A stretch of DNA of 64,000 nucleotides from Bacteroidales bacterium (lineage in GTDB: Bacteria; Bacteroidota; Bacteroidia; Bacteroidales; F082), in contig JAGCCO010000013.1 in the NCBI GenBank assembly GCA_017651645.1, positions 82,586-146,585 on the forward strand. Direction: 5' to 3'. Made by a program: the position numbers and the translations under genes. Below the pieces are notes generated by a model. The model was given only the letters and a program-made list of their open reading frames with translations. It did no database searches and was not told where the DNA came from. Shown here one piece after another: positions 7,986-16,132 of this stretch (positions within the stretch are counted from its first letter, which is position 1; each line of letters starts with the position of its first letter).

Positions 7986-8675
7986 TTAATGGCAGCAACT
8001 TTTCTCACCGCTTTTCTGGCAGCCTTTTTCAATCGTAACGGAAATGATGGTGACAGGCTCAACGGGAACGTCATTACGACCAGTCTTCACGGCAGCGATC
8101 TTGTCGACCACATCAAGGCCTTCTGTCACTTCGCCGAACACGGTGTAGTCGCCATCGAGATGCGGTGTGCCACCTACGGTCTTGTAGGCCTGACGCTGTT
8201 TGGCCGATAACACTTTGCCAGAACGGTTTTCAAACATATCCAACCATTTGTCGTCGTACACCTTGCCTTGCACGATGTAGAACTGCGAACCGCTGGAGGC
8301 TTTCTTGGGATTCACTTGGTCACCTTGTCGGGCAGCAGCAAGAGCACCTTTCTTGTGGAAATGGTTGTCCTTGAACTCGGCAGGGACGGTGTAGCCTGGA
8401 TCGAGACGACCATCAGCGTTCTGCCCGCCTTGGATCATGAACTGGCTGATGACGCGATGGAACGGTGAGCCGTTGTACCAACCTTCATTTACCAACTTGA
8501 TGAAGTTGTCGCGGTGCTGCGGGGTGTCGTTATAAAGTTTGGCTTTAATCGTTCCCATGCTTGTCTTGATGACGACGACGGTTTCTTTGTTTGCTGAGCA
8601 TGTCGATGCATCTTTCTGTTGTGCCGAGCAGGTCAGTCCTGCAATAATCAAAGCGGCTAAAATCAATTTCTTCAT
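7986..8675 (-). CDS. Exported cyclophilin-type peptidylprolyl isomerase
   Basis: A 229-residue protein with an N-terminal signal peptide (MKKLILAALIIAGLTCSAQ; the cysteine may make it a lipoprotein). A cyclophilin domain follows, recognised from FHRVISQFMIQGGQ, SGSQFYIVQG and a final GEVTEGLDVVDKIA. It catalyses cis-trans proline isomerisation during folding of exported proteins. The frame is open to 8705, but that extension is repeat sequence, so the ATG at 8675, which begins the signal peptide, is the right start. The C-terminus ends in cysteines and histidine (KSCCH). pheS follows 12 bases later. Confidence 0.92.
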   Translation of the reverse strand: MKKLILAALIIAGLTCSAQQKDASTCSANKETVVVIKTSMGTIKAKLYNDTPQHRDNFIKLVNEGWYNGSPFHRVISQFMIQGGQNADGRLDPGYTVPAEFKDNHFHKKGALAAARQGDQVNPKKASSGSQFYIVQGKVYDDKWLDMFENRSGKVLSAKQRQAYKTVGGTPHLDGDYTVFGEVTEGLDVVDKIAAVKTGRNDVPVEPVTIISVTIEKGCQKSGEKSCCH

Positions 8676-8681
8676 ATTTCG

Positions 8682-8766
8682 TAAATTTAAAGATTCAAGA
8701 TTCAAAGATTTAAAATTTCAAATTATTCCTCAATCTGCATTCAGCATTCCTAATTCCTCATTCATT
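8682..8766. repeat. AT-rich repeat plus ATTCAGCATT repeat between two genes
   Basis: The first half holds AAAGATTCAAGATTCAAAG, AT-rich words shared with 12613-12680 and 35540-35590. The second half holds ATTCAGCATTCCTAATTC (8739-8756), an 18-base exact reverse complement of 25493-25510. The end overlaps the last codons and stop of the DUF4270 gene. Confidence 0.75.
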
Positions 8767-10107
8767 CACAATGGAATAGGTCACTTCAAGCCTTATCTTC
8801 TCTCCAACAGGGGCATTCGGGCCGTTGATAACGAGGCGTTGGGCTCCGTAGGATGCACCATTGATACCCATACTGATACCCATATTTTCCTTTTTCTCCA
8901 TAATGATGCTCTGAACGTATTCGGAAATCCTGAAAGTCACGGATTGCTTACTTGAGCTGTATGAACCACCGAAGTAATTGCTGCCTTCATAATAATCGGG
9001 TAGGAGATAGGTGGTGCTATCGGCATTGAAACCAATAAGAGAATAGGCAGAAGGCGCTTTGTAGATGGAATCTGTGGCCACTGCAGAGGCTGGCAATATC
9101 AGCTTTGCCTCGTTTATGACAAGATGGCCGTCGGAGATTGTATCCGTCCAACGTGTAAGGTTGGGGAATTTGATCCATACCTTCACACCGCCCATAGCTT
9201 GCAGATAGACCTCCTCTTGTCCTAAGGATGTTTGATCATCGATTATTTGACTGACGAAATTCTGACTTCCTTGTGTGTAGTCGTGGTCAATATGATTGAA
9301 ATAAGCATCCGATGAGGTCACATAAAAGTTGTAACGCATGGGCTTTTCAGGAGTGGCAGCATCATGGTAGTATAGCTGAAGCAGTGAATATGTGTTGTTA
9401 GTCAGGTTGATGTAGGTGATGGCGCCATTCGTGGTCACAGGGTCACAAATCAGATAAAGCCCCTTGAATTGTTGTTTGAAGAGGTCGGGGCGCGAATAAG
9501 CCGACGTGTCAAGGGTCATGAGATATTGCCCCAGCTCCTGGCTCAAGGGAATGCGGATAATGGGTTGTGACACGGTGTCGGTGCCGATAATGTACGACTC
9601 GGTTCGGGGATGCGGACGGAACTGATGGCCATTGGCATGGTCGGTAATGCCTGTTGCCACAGTTGTAAAATTGTAATAGGTCTTTTGTGTCGACAGCGTA
9701 TCCGTCAGTTCGTATGCGCGAACCGTCTGCAATGTAGTCGTGTCGCCATAATATCCTGAGATGCAAAGTTGCAGCACCAGAGAGTCCATCACCGGGTTGC
9801 TACCGAAGCTCTGACCGGCCACCGAAGGACGGAATTGGGTATAGAATCCAGCTTCTGAAGTACCGAAGACAGGGTCTTTCATGGCACCCAACAAAGCGTT
9901 GACGGCGTTACCAGTGGCGACGGAGTCAAGATAGGAATGGCAAAGCACCTCTACCGTGTCGGTATGGTAGACGCCGATGTAGTTATCGCCCGAGATCAGG
10001 TTGTTGCCGATGGTTTCAGGGGATTTCTTGCAAGAAGCAAAGGCCAAAACCAACGTGCCAATCATTAACGCTATAAAAGTTCGAGCGGTTGAATGATGTG
10101 TTTTCAT
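8758..10107 (-). CDS. DUF4270 family lipoprotein
   Basis: A 449-residue exported protein. The N-terminal hydrophobic stretch ends in the lipobox LAFASC (cysteine near residue 26), so it is predicted to be lipid-anchored. The following segment PETIGNNLISGDNYIGVYHTD and the overall length fit the DUF4270 family of Bacteroidetes. These are surface or periplasmic lipoproteins of unknown function. It follows the starch synthase gene, an arrangement I recall from other Bacteroidales. A TATTTTTG box lies 40 bases upstream. Its stop codon is formed by the repeat at 8682-8766. Confidence 0.85.
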   Translation of the reverse strand: MKTHHSTARTFIALMIGTLVLAFASCKKSPETIGNNLISGDNYIGVYHTDTVEVLCHSYLDSVATGNAVNALLGAMKDPVFGTSEAGFYTQFRPSVAGQSFGSNPVMDSLVLQLCISGYYGDTTTLQTVRAYELTDTLSTQKTYYNFTTVATGITDHANGHQFRPHPRTESYIIGTDTVSQPIIRIPLSQELGQYLMTLDTSAYSRPDLFKQQFKGLYLICDPVTTNGAITYINLTNNTYSLLQLYYHDAATPEKPMRYNFYVTSSDAYFNHIDHDYTQGSQNFVSQIIDDQTSLGQEEVYLQAMGGVKVWIKFPNLTRWTDTISDGHLVINEAKLILPASAVATDSIYKAPSAYSLIGFNADSTTYLLPDYYEGSNYFGGSYSSSKQSVTFRISEYVQSIIMEKKENMGISMGINGASYGAQRLVINGPNAPVGEKIRLEVTYSIVNE

Positions 10108-10147
10108 CAGATTGAAAATTGTTGAGATTATTCGTTGTGAGATAACT

Positions 10148-10155
10148 CAAAAATA
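10148..10155 (-). promoter_or_regulatory. -7 box of the DUF4270 gene
   Basis: TATTTTTG on the minus strand, 40 bases before the ATG at 10107. Confidence 0.55.
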
Positions 10156-10161
10156 CGGTCC

Positions 10162-10986
10162 TTATTGTTTTTGGAGAATGGTGTCATAAAAATCGTTGCA
10201 AGCCTGAGCGTAATGCACCTGTTCTTGATACGAGAGGACGGGCTTCTTGACCGTCTGCAGATGAGCTGCAATCTCGGGATGCAAATGCTCGGTGCTCACC
10301 ACAATGCCGTCGGAATAGTCGATGGCAGCTTTGGTCAGGTTGACGTAGTTGGCCTCCTTGAAGTACTTGAGGTCTTTCGCGTTCATGCCTTGAAGCTTCA
10401 TTTTCTTGTCGAAGCCCGCTTTGAATGTCTCTGTGAAGCCATCGTCATAAATCGAATAGACTATTTTCGACTCGTTGAACAAAGGATTGTCCCTCACATT
10501 CATGGCGCGCTTGATGTAGACAGGCATCAATGCCGAAATCCAGCCATGACAGTGGATGACATCAGGTGACCAGTTGAGTTTCTTCACCGTCTCGATGACG
10601 CCACGGGTAAAGAAGACACAACGGCTGTCGTTGTCATCGCAAAACTCGCCCTTTTCGTCATACATCAGGTATTTCTTCTTCGTGAAGAAGTCATCGTTGT
10701 CGATAAAATAGATCTGCATCCTCGCCTTCTGGATGGAGGCCACCTTGATGATGAGCGGGTGGTCCGTGTCGTTGATGATGAGGTTCATACCCGAGAGGCG
10801 GATCACCTCGTGGAGCTGGTTGCGGCGCTCGTTGATGACACCGTAGCGCGGCATGAAGATGCGGATTTCCTTACCGCTTTCTTGAGTGGCCTGTGGCAGA
10901 TAGCGACCGATGAGGCTCATCGGGGTCTCCGGCAGATAGGGTGCGATTTCCTGATGGACGAATAGTACTCTTGTCTTGCTAGTCAT
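10162..10986 (-). CDS. Glycogen/starch synthase, N-terminal-domain-only form
   Basis: A 274-residue protein that matches only the ADP-glucose starch synthase N-terminal Rossmann domain (GT5). LFVHQEIAPYLPETPMSLIG, the RIFMPRYG segment and DVIHCHGWISALMPVYIK (about 140-157) are recognisable. The C-terminal glycosyltransferase domain of full-length glycogen synthases (about 480 residues) is missing, and the stop codon is clean. This short form recurs in Bacteroidales, so it is probably a genuine separate family rather than a broken gene. Catalytic activity is doubtful. It has its own TAATTTTG box and diverges from meaB. Confidence 0.83.
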   Translation of the reverse strand: MTSKTRVLFVHQEIAPYLPETPMSLIGRYLPQATQESGKEIRIFMPRYGVINERRNQLHEVIRLSGMNLIINDTDHPLIIKVASIQKARMQIYFIDNDDFFTKKKYLMYDEKGEFCDDNDSRCVFFTRGVIETVKKLNWSPDVIHCHGWISALMPVYIKRAMNVRDNPLFNESKIVYSIYDDGFTETFKAGFDKKMKLQGMNAKDLKYFKEANYVNLTKAAIDYSDGIVVSTEHLHPEIAAHLQTVKKPVLSYQEQVHYAQACNDFYDTILQKQ

Positions 10987-11010
10987 GGGCGTTAGTTTGC
11001 TTAGAAACTA

Positions 11011-11018
11011 CAAAATTA
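11011..11018 (-). promoter_or_regulatory. -7 box of the starch synthase gene
   Basis: TAATTTTG on the minus strand, 24 bases before the ATG at 10986. Confidence 0.55.
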
Positions 11019-11061
11019 CGCATTTTTTTTGGAATAACGCAACAAAAAATGATAATATCAT

Positions 11062-11069
11062 TACTTTTG
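11062..11069 (+). promoter_or_regulatory. -7 box of meaB
   Basis: TACTTTTG, 32 bases before the ATG at 11102. Confidence 0.6.
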
Positions 11070-11101
11070 CAACTTAAAACCGCATAACTCACCTGCCCGC
11101 T

Positions 11102-12220
11102 ATGGAATACGAACACTTTGAAAATCAGGAACATGAATGGGAATCCAACCTCAAGGTCACTGAAGGCGTGGAAGGTCCCATCCAAGTCAACCCGAACGCT
11201 TTGGAGCGCATGAAACGCAACCACCAGCAGCTGATGCCGCTGGATTGGTATGTCGACGGCATCCTCAAAGGCGACCGTGTGACGCTCAGCAAGGCTATCA
11301 CCTTGGTGGAGAGCGCCCTGCCCAAGCATCAGGAGCTGGCACAACAAATCATAGCGGCTTGTCTGCCCCACGCGGGAAAGGCTTTGCGTTTGGGTATCAC
11401 CGGTGTTCCTGGAGCGGGCAAGAGCACCTTCATCGAGGCTTTGGGCGTGCATCTCTGCAACAAAGGACAGAAGCTTGCAGTGTTGGCCATCGACCCATCG
11501 AGCCAACGTTCCAAGGGCAGCATTTTGGGCGACAAGACGCGCATGGAAACGCTTTCCGTGCATCCCAATGCTTACATCCGTCCCTCGGCCTCGGCGGGCA
11601 CCTTGGGCGGTGTGGCACGCAAGACAAGGGAAACCATCATCCTTTGTGAAGCAGCGGGGTATGATACCATCTTTGTGGAGACCGTGGGCGTAGGCCAGTC
11701 AGAAACGGCAGTGCATTCCATGGTCGATTTCTTCCTGCTCATATTAATCAGCGGCGCAGGCGACGAACTGCAAGGCATCAAGCGCGGCATCATGGAGATG
11801 GCCGACGGCATCGCGGTGAACAAGGCCGACGGCGACAATGTGATGCGCGCCAACCGCGCCGCCGCCGAATGCCGCAACGCTTTGCACCTCTTCCCCTTGC
11901 CCGAGTCGGGCCAAGAGACCAAGGTGATGACCTGCTCTGCCCTGACGGGCTTCCAAATCGACGAAGTTTGGCAGATGGTTGCCGACCATGTTCAAGCTAT
12001 CCGCGACAACGGCTATCTTTATAAAAAACGCGCCCAACAAGATGTGCAAATGATGTACGACTCGATGGACAGCGCCTTGAAAAACGATTTCTACCAGAAC
12101 CAACTGGTGGCCGACCTTTTGCCTTTGGTCGAAGCCGATGTGCGCGGCCAGCGCATGAGCGCGTATATTGGAGCGCAGAAATTATTGGATGCTTATTTTA
12201 ATATGCTGAAGAGGGAATAA
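11102..12220 (+). CDS. meaB: Methylmalonyl-CoA mutase-associated GTPase MeaB
   Basis: A 372-residue G3E-family GTPase that protects and reloads the B12-dependent methylmalonyl-CoA mutase. The P-loop GVPGAGKST is at about residues 101-109, followed by AIDPSSQRSKGSILGDKTRM, then VETVGVGQSE and the base-recognition NKADGDN. All key motifs are intact and the length is usual. Its presence implies a succinate/propionate route elsewhere in the genome, since the mutase genes are not in this window. The N-terminal EGVEGPI resembles the inserted repeat peptides but is likely ancestral. A perfect hairpin follows the stop codon. Confidence 0.94.
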   Translation: MEYEHFENQEHEWESNLKVTEGVEGPIQVNPNALERMKRNHQQLMPLDWYVDGILKGDRVTLSKAITLVESALPKHQELAQQIIAACLPHAGKALRLGITGVPGAGKSTFIEALGVHLCNKGQKLAVLAIDPSSQRSKGSILGDKTRMETLSVHPNAYIRPSASAGTLGGVARKTRETIILCEAAGYDTIFVETVGVGQSETAVHSMVDFFLLILISGAGDELQGIKRGIMEMADGIAVNKADGDNVMRANRAAAECRNALHLFPLPESGQETKVMTCSALTGFQIDEVWQMVADHVQAIRDNGYLYKKRAQQDVQMMYDSMDSALKNDFYQNQLVADLLPLVEADVRGQRMSAYIGAQKLLDAYFNMLKRE

Positions 12221-12225
12221 CATCG

Positions 12226-12253
12226 GTAGAGACGTAGCGCGCTACGTCTCTAC
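12226..12253. repeat. Perfect 28-base palindrome GTAGAGACG...CGTCTCTAC
   Basis: The arms GTAGAGACGTAGCG and CGCTACGTCTCTAC are exact complements. It sits between two convergent genes and may terminate both, although no long T run follows. A relative with the same outer 9 bases is at 42823-42854. Confidence 0.9.
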
Positions 12254-12261
12254 AAAATGCA

Positions 12262-12498
12262 TTATTCCAACATATTCCTGTATTCCTCCGCTTTCGCCTC
12301 ATCCCCATTGAGGGCATACAATTCGCTAAGGTTCCGGCAGACTTCTTCGCGCACATGTTCCTCGGCCTCCGTGAAAGGCCCTTCGCCCAGTTTTTCGAGC
12401 ACGCGCTCGTATTCATCAATCAATTCCATACCTTCCTCGCCGTTCGACTCCATCGTCTTGGCGTTGTTGAAGGCAATCATCCAGTCTTTTAATGCCAT
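12262..12498 (-). CDS. Small TPR-like acidic protein
   Basis: A 78-residue predicted helical protein, rich in glutamate, with no signal peptide. Segments such as ELIDEYERVLEKLGEG and VREEVCRNLSELYALNGDEAKAEEY look like a single tetratricopeptide-type helical hairpin. I do not recognise a named family. The frame is open to 12561, but the TACTTTTG box at 12519-12526 lies inside that extension, so the ATG at 12498 is the likely start. It stands alone between meaB and glnA on the other strand. No function is claimed. Confidence 0.65.
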   Translation of the reverse strand: MALKDWMIAFNNAKTMESNGEEGMELIDEYERVLEKLGEGPFTEAEEHVREEVCRNLSELYALNGDEAKAEEYRNMLE

Positions 12499-12518
12499 TT
12501 TTTTTGCTTTTGTTATCG

Positions 12519-12526
12519 CAAAAGTA
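12519..12526 (-). promoter_or_regulatory. -7 box of the small TPR-like gene
   Basis: TACTTTTG on the minus strand, 20 bases before the ATG at 12498. Confidence 0.6.
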
Positions 12527-12598
12527 GGAAAAAACCATGGATTCAAAGGAAAAAACAGCATTTATTCTTCTTTTGAATTGGAATGATGGAATAATTAC

Positions 12599-12606
12599 TA
12601 TCTTTG
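12599..12606 (+). promoter_or_regulatory. -7 box of glnA
   Basis: TATCTTTG, 81 bases before the ATG at 12688. The long leader is filled by an AT-rich repeat. Confidence 0.65.
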
Positions 12607-12612
12607 CGCAAA

Positions 12613-12680
12613 TTCTTTGAATTTAAAATTTTGAAATGCGTAGCATTCGACGAAGTCAATCTTAAATCTTTAAATCAATA
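12613..12680. repeat. AT-rich repeat in the glnA leader
   Basis: It contains TTTGAATTTAAAATTTTGAA, a small palindrome AATGCGTAGCATT and CTTAAATCTTTAAATC. The last word is shared with the aspS leader at 35540-35590, and related words occur at 8682-8728. Confidence 0.6.
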
Positions 12681-12687
12681 AATCGTA

Positions 12688-14199
12688 ATGGACCAAAGAA
12701 TTGCCATGAACCCCAATCGTCTGGTGCAGTACCTTCAGAAGCCTGCAGCAGAGTTCACTCGCGCCGACATCATCCGTTATTGCGAGGAAAACCAAATCGA
12801 ATTCGTCAACTTCCACTATTGTGGCTGGGACGGCAAGCTGAAGACCTTGAATTTCGTGATCCACAGCCTCGAACACCTCGAGAACATCCTCACGGCCGGT
12901 GAGCGCGTCGACGGTTCGAGCCTCTTCCCCTTCATAGAAGCCGGAAAGAGCGACCTCTATGTGGTACCGAAATACAAGACCGCCTTCCGCAACCCCTTCA
13001 CTGAGACGCCCACCTTGGACATCCTTTGTTCGTTCTACAACCGCGACGGCGAGCCCTTCGAGAGCTCACCCGAGCACATCCTCCACAAAGCCCACGAAGT
13101 GTTTAAGAAGACCACGGGCCTGCAAATGGAGACCATGGGCGAGCTGGAATACTACATCATCGCCGACGACGAGGAAATCTACGAAGTGGCCGACCAGAAA
13201 GGCTACCACGAGAGCGCCCCGTTCAACAAGTTCACCGAGTACCGCGTCGAGGCCATGCGCCTCATCGCCCAGGCTGGCGGCTTGATTAAGTACGGTCACT
13301 CCGAAGTGGGTAACTTCACCTACGACGGCAAGATCTATGAACAGAACGAAATCGAGTTCCTGCCCACCAATATCGAAGACGCCGCCGACCAACTCGTGGT
13401 CGCCAAGTGGATCATGCGTCAGCTGGCTTACGAATATGGCGTCACCCTGACCTTCGCTCCGAAGATCACTGTGGGCAAGGCCGGAAGTGGTATGCACGTC
13501 CACTGCAAGTTCACCAAGGACGGCAAGAGCGTGATGGTGAAGAACGGCGAGCTGACCGACTACGCCAAGAAGGCCATCGCCGGTTACATGGTGGCTGGCA
13601 CCTCACTGCCTGCCTTCGGTAACCCCAACCCGCTGTCGTTCCTGCGCCTGGTGCCCCATCAGGAAGCCCCGACTTCACTGTGCTGGTCTTACAGCAACCG
13701 CAGCGCCTTAGTGCGTGTGCCGCTCGGCTGGATCAGCAATGGTAAGGATATGTCAGCCAGCGCCAACCCGCTCGAGAAGAAGTCGAACAAGGACTTCAGC
13801 GAGAAGCAGACCTTCGAATGGCGTGCCTCCGACGGTTGCGCCGACATGTATCTGCTGATGGCTGCTCTCTGCGCCGCTGCCCGTCATGGCTTCGAGCTGC
13901 CCAACGCGCTTGAGATTGCAGAGAAGACCTATGTCGGCCTCGGCGTCAACATCCACGACGAGAAGAACAAGGAGCTGCAAGAGAGCCTCGAGCAACTGCC
14001 CGACAGCTGCGTAGCCGCCGCCAAGGAACTGGCCAAGGATCGCGAGATCTACACCGCAAAAGGCGTATTCTCTGACAGCATCGTCGACTACATGATCAAA
14101 TTCCTCACCGATTTCAACGATGCTCACCTCCGCAAGGAACTCGGCAACGACACGAAGAAAATCCTGAAACTGGTGAAGGATAATATTCATGTGGGTTAA
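12688..14199 (+). CDS. glnA: Glutamine synthetase (type I-like, about 500 residues)
   Basis: A 503-residue enzyme that makes glutamine from glutamate, ammonia and ATP. Family landmarks are ERVDGSSLFPFIEAGKSDLY (about 72-91), METMGELEYYI with the metal-binding glutamate, GSGMHVHCKF with the catalytic-site histidines, NRSALVRVP, and EWRASDGCADMYL. The length and the QEAPTSLCWSYSNRSAL segment fit the Bacteroidetes variant of GSI. Strong bias toward GC-ending codons suggests high expression. It has its own promoter with a long AT-rich leader. The ATG at 12706 is an alternative start. An imperfect hairpin follows the stop. Confidence 0.94.
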   Translation: MDQRIAMNPNRLVQYLQKPAAEFTRADIIRYCEENQIEFVNFHYCGWDGKLKTLNFVIHSLEHLENILTAGERVDGSSLFPFIEAGKSDLYVVPKYKTAFRNPFTETPTLDILCSFYNRDGEPFESSPEHILHKAHEVFKKTTGLQMETMGELEYYIIADDEEIYEVADQKGYHESAPFNKFTEYRVEAMRLIAQAGGLIKYGHSEVGNFTYDGKIYEQNEIEFLPTNIEDAADQLVVAKWIMRQLAYEYGVTLTFAPKITVGKAGSGMHVHCKFTKDGKSVMVKNGELTDYAKKAIAGYMVAGTSLPAFGNPNPLSFLRLVPHQEAPTSLCWSYSNRSALVRVPLGWISNGKDMSASANPLEKKSNKDFSEKQTFEWRASDGCADMYLLMAALCAAARHGFELPNALEIAEKTYVGLGVNIHDEKNKELQESLEQLPDSCVAAAKELAKDREIYTAKGVFSDSIVDYMIKFLTDFNDAHLRKELGNDTKKILKLVKDNIHVG

Positions 14200-14203
14200 A
14201 ACC

Positions 14204-14236
14204 TTTGTGGCTGCCACGATGTGACAGCCCTACAAA
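14204..14236. repeat. Imperfect hairpin after glnA
   Basis: TTTGTGGCTGCCAC faces GTGACAGCCCTACAAA with a short loop. It may be a weak terminator or another short palindromic repeat; it lacks a T run. Confidence 0.55.
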
Positions 14237-14245
14237 CCAAATGCC

Positions 14246-16132
14246 ATGACAAAGGACAAAATATTCAATTGGAGATTTTGCCTTTGTTGTGGCATTTTCA
14301 TTTGGTTTGTCATCAACCTGTTGCAGGGCATCTTTACCGAAATCCAAGAGGATGAGGCCTATTACGCCCTCTATGGCGAACACCTCGCCTGGGGTTATTT
14401 CGACCACCCGCCCATGGTGGGTTTAATGACCTTTCTCAGCAGCATCCTCTTCTCGGGAGCGTTAGGGGTTAGGTTTTTCACAATCATTACCTCTTGCTTA
14501 TCGCTTTGGGTGATATGGAAAATCGCAACTTATAACTTTAACCTTTCTTCGCCCATAGATTCCAGCCACCCCACCTACCAACGCAGGAATGACATGGGCG
14601 AAGCAGACTCTCAACTCTCAACTCTAAACTCTAAACTTTTCCTCATCATCGCCTTCTCCATCGTAATGTTCAACATCTACGGCTTCGTCACAACACCCGA
14701 TGCGAGCTTGATTTTGTTTTCTGCCCTGTTTTTGCTGGTGTATCAGCGCTATTTGGCCGACAAATCATGGAAAAATGCCTTGATGATGGGTCTGACGATG
14801 GCCTTGATGGTCTACAGCAAATATCATGCTTTCTTGTTGTTGGGTTTGATTGTGCTTTCGAACCTCAAACTGTTGAAAGAAGGCAAGTTCTGGGTGGCTT
14901 GTCTTTTGGCTTTGGTCTTGTTGACACCGCACATTCTTTGGCAGGTCAACAACGACTTCCCAAGCTTCAAGTACCATCTTGCTGGGAGAAATGAGACATT
15001 TCGTTGGGGTTATTTCCTTGAATACCTGCCCAACCAGCTGTTGATTTTTAATCCATTTACGGTTGGAGCTATTGTTTATGTATTATTCAAGCACAAGCCC
15101 TGGATTGCTTCGTCGTTCCTCCTCGCAATGACGCACGAGCCCAACGCTCAGGACCCTCAAAAAGCGGGGTGTGACGTCATTGCGAGCGAAGCGAAGCAAT
15201 CTAGAAAAAGAACTCCTCAAGAAGTATTTGAACGAGGCTTATGCTTTGTTATCATTGGCTTCTTCCTTTTCTTCTGGTTGATGGCTTTCCGCGGGCATGT
15301 GGAGCCACATTGGACCATCGTCTGCGTCATCCCAATGGTGGTGCTGGTTTACCGTAAAGCCTTGCTGGATGAGAAATTAAGAAAATACATCTGGCGTTTC
15401 ATCCTGCCCTCATTGTTGTTAGTTTTTGCCTTCAGAATCCTTCTGCTAACGCCTTTGGCCGACCGTTTCGGCTATCATGGCAAGGAAATACAATACAAGG
15501 CCATTGAACAAGTGGCAGGTAATCGTCCAGTGGTGTTTCAGGGCTCGTTTCAGCAGCCTGCGCTCTACCATTATTTCACTGGCAAGGAAAGTTCCACGCT
15601 AAAAAGCTATTATGACCGAAAGACACAATATGACCTCTGGCAGTTCGACAAATCTTGGATTGGGAAGGAGGTCTTCATTTGTGGTCCGGTATCGGGCCTG
15701 TCCAAGGAATACGAAATCAACGGGGTGTCGTTTCAAGGCTATCTCATGCCGCGTTTTCTATCGCCTAACCGTTTGGTGATCAACCTAAAAATCACAAACG
15801 CAAATCCCGAAACAGTGCCGGTTTTTCATCATGGCGACACCATTCATGCGGACTTCAGCATTTATAATCCCTGTGACGTTCCGATAGCCTTCCTCGACGA
15901 AGATTATATCATGACGCTTAGGGCACACTATCTGCCTGGGGATGAAATCACTTACTGTTTCTTCGACAAATTCAAGGAGTTTCCGGCACATTCGACCCTT
16001 GATGGGCATTTGTCCACCGTCATAGGCGATCAAATCAGCCTCGGAAAACACATTTTCAATCTTGGCATCGGCGACCTTGTTGCTTCATACGTGACAGAGG
16101 AAAGCGGGGTGGAAATCAGGATTGAGCCCTAA
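14246..16132 (+). CDS. GT39/ArnT-like membrane glycosyltransferase carrying three in-frame repeats
   Basis: A 628-residue integral membrane protein of the polyprenyl-phosphate sugar transferase family (dolichyl-P-mannose/ArnT type). The first periplasmic loop has the family acidic motif QEDEAYYALYGEHLAWGYFDHPP at about residues 33-55. Roughly ten hydrophobic helices follow, then a soluble C-terminal beta-rich region. It likely transfers a lipid-linked sugar onto a lipid or protein. Two segments do not belong to the family: about residues 101-131 and 286-319 are translated repeats (a palindromic element, ACTCTCA units and an ATTGCGAG-type palindrome). The frame survives all three. Whether the product still works is unknown. 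It overlaps the convergent gene by 17 bases. Confidence 0.82.
   Translation: MTKDKIFNWRFCLCCGIFIWFVINLLQGIFTEIQEDEAYYALYGEHLAWGYFDHPPMVGLMTFLSSILFSGALGVRFFTIITSCLSLWVIWKIATYNFNLSSPIDSSHPTYQRRNDMGEADSQLSTLNSKLFLIIAFSIVMFNIYGFVTTPDASLILFSALFLLVYQRYLADKSWKNALMMGLTMALMVYSKYHAFLLLGLIVLSNLKLLKEGKFWVACLLALVLLTPHILWQVNNDFPSFKYHLAGRNETFRWGYFLEYLPNQLLIFNPFTVGAIVYVLFKHKPWIASSFLLAMTHEPNAQDPQKAGCDVIASEAKQSRKRTPQEVFERGLCFVIIGFFLFFWLMAFRGHVEPHWTIVCVIPMVVLVYRKALLDEKLRKYIWRFILPSLLLVFAFRILLLTPLADRFGYHGKEIQYKAIEQVAGNRPVVFQGSFQQPALYHYFTGKESSTLKSYYDRKTQYDLWQFDKSWIGKEVFICGPVSGLSKEYEINGVSFQGYLMPRFLSPNRLVINLKITNANPETVPVFHHGDTIHADFSIYNPCDVPIAFLDEDYIMTLRAHYLPGDEITYCFFDKFKEFPAHSTLDGHLSTVIGDQISLGKHIFNLGIGDLVASYVTEESGVEIRIEP
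14547..14603. repeat. Palindromic insertion in the GT39 gene
   Basis: Exact 10-base arms CTTCGCCCAT (14547-14556) and ATGGGCGAAG (14594-14603), with GATTCC and GGAATGAC inside. It is translated as SPIDSSHPTYQRRNDMGEA. Confidence 0.85.
14607..14637. repeat. ACTCTCA/ACTCTAA repeat in the GT39 gene
   Basis: Tandem heptamer-like units translated as DSQLSTLNSKL, the same peptide words as in the asd insertion. It follows the palindromic insertion by 3 bases. Confidence 0.85.
15103..15201. repeat. 99-base ATTGCGAG-type inverted repeat in the GT39 gene
   Basis: The left arm starts GATTGCTTCG and ends CTCGCAATGACG. The right arm is CGTCATTGCGAGCGAAG followed by CGAAGCAATC. It is exactly 33 codons long. 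The peptide IASSFLLAMT ... VIASEAKQSR is the familiar translation of a short palindromic element seen in many genomes. Confidence 0.92.

Noticed and set aside
11159..11183. EGVEGPI in MeaB as another inserted repeat
   Set aside because: The DNA matches the 31-base element only loosely and MeaB relatives have a similar NEGV segment at this place, so it is probably ancestral.
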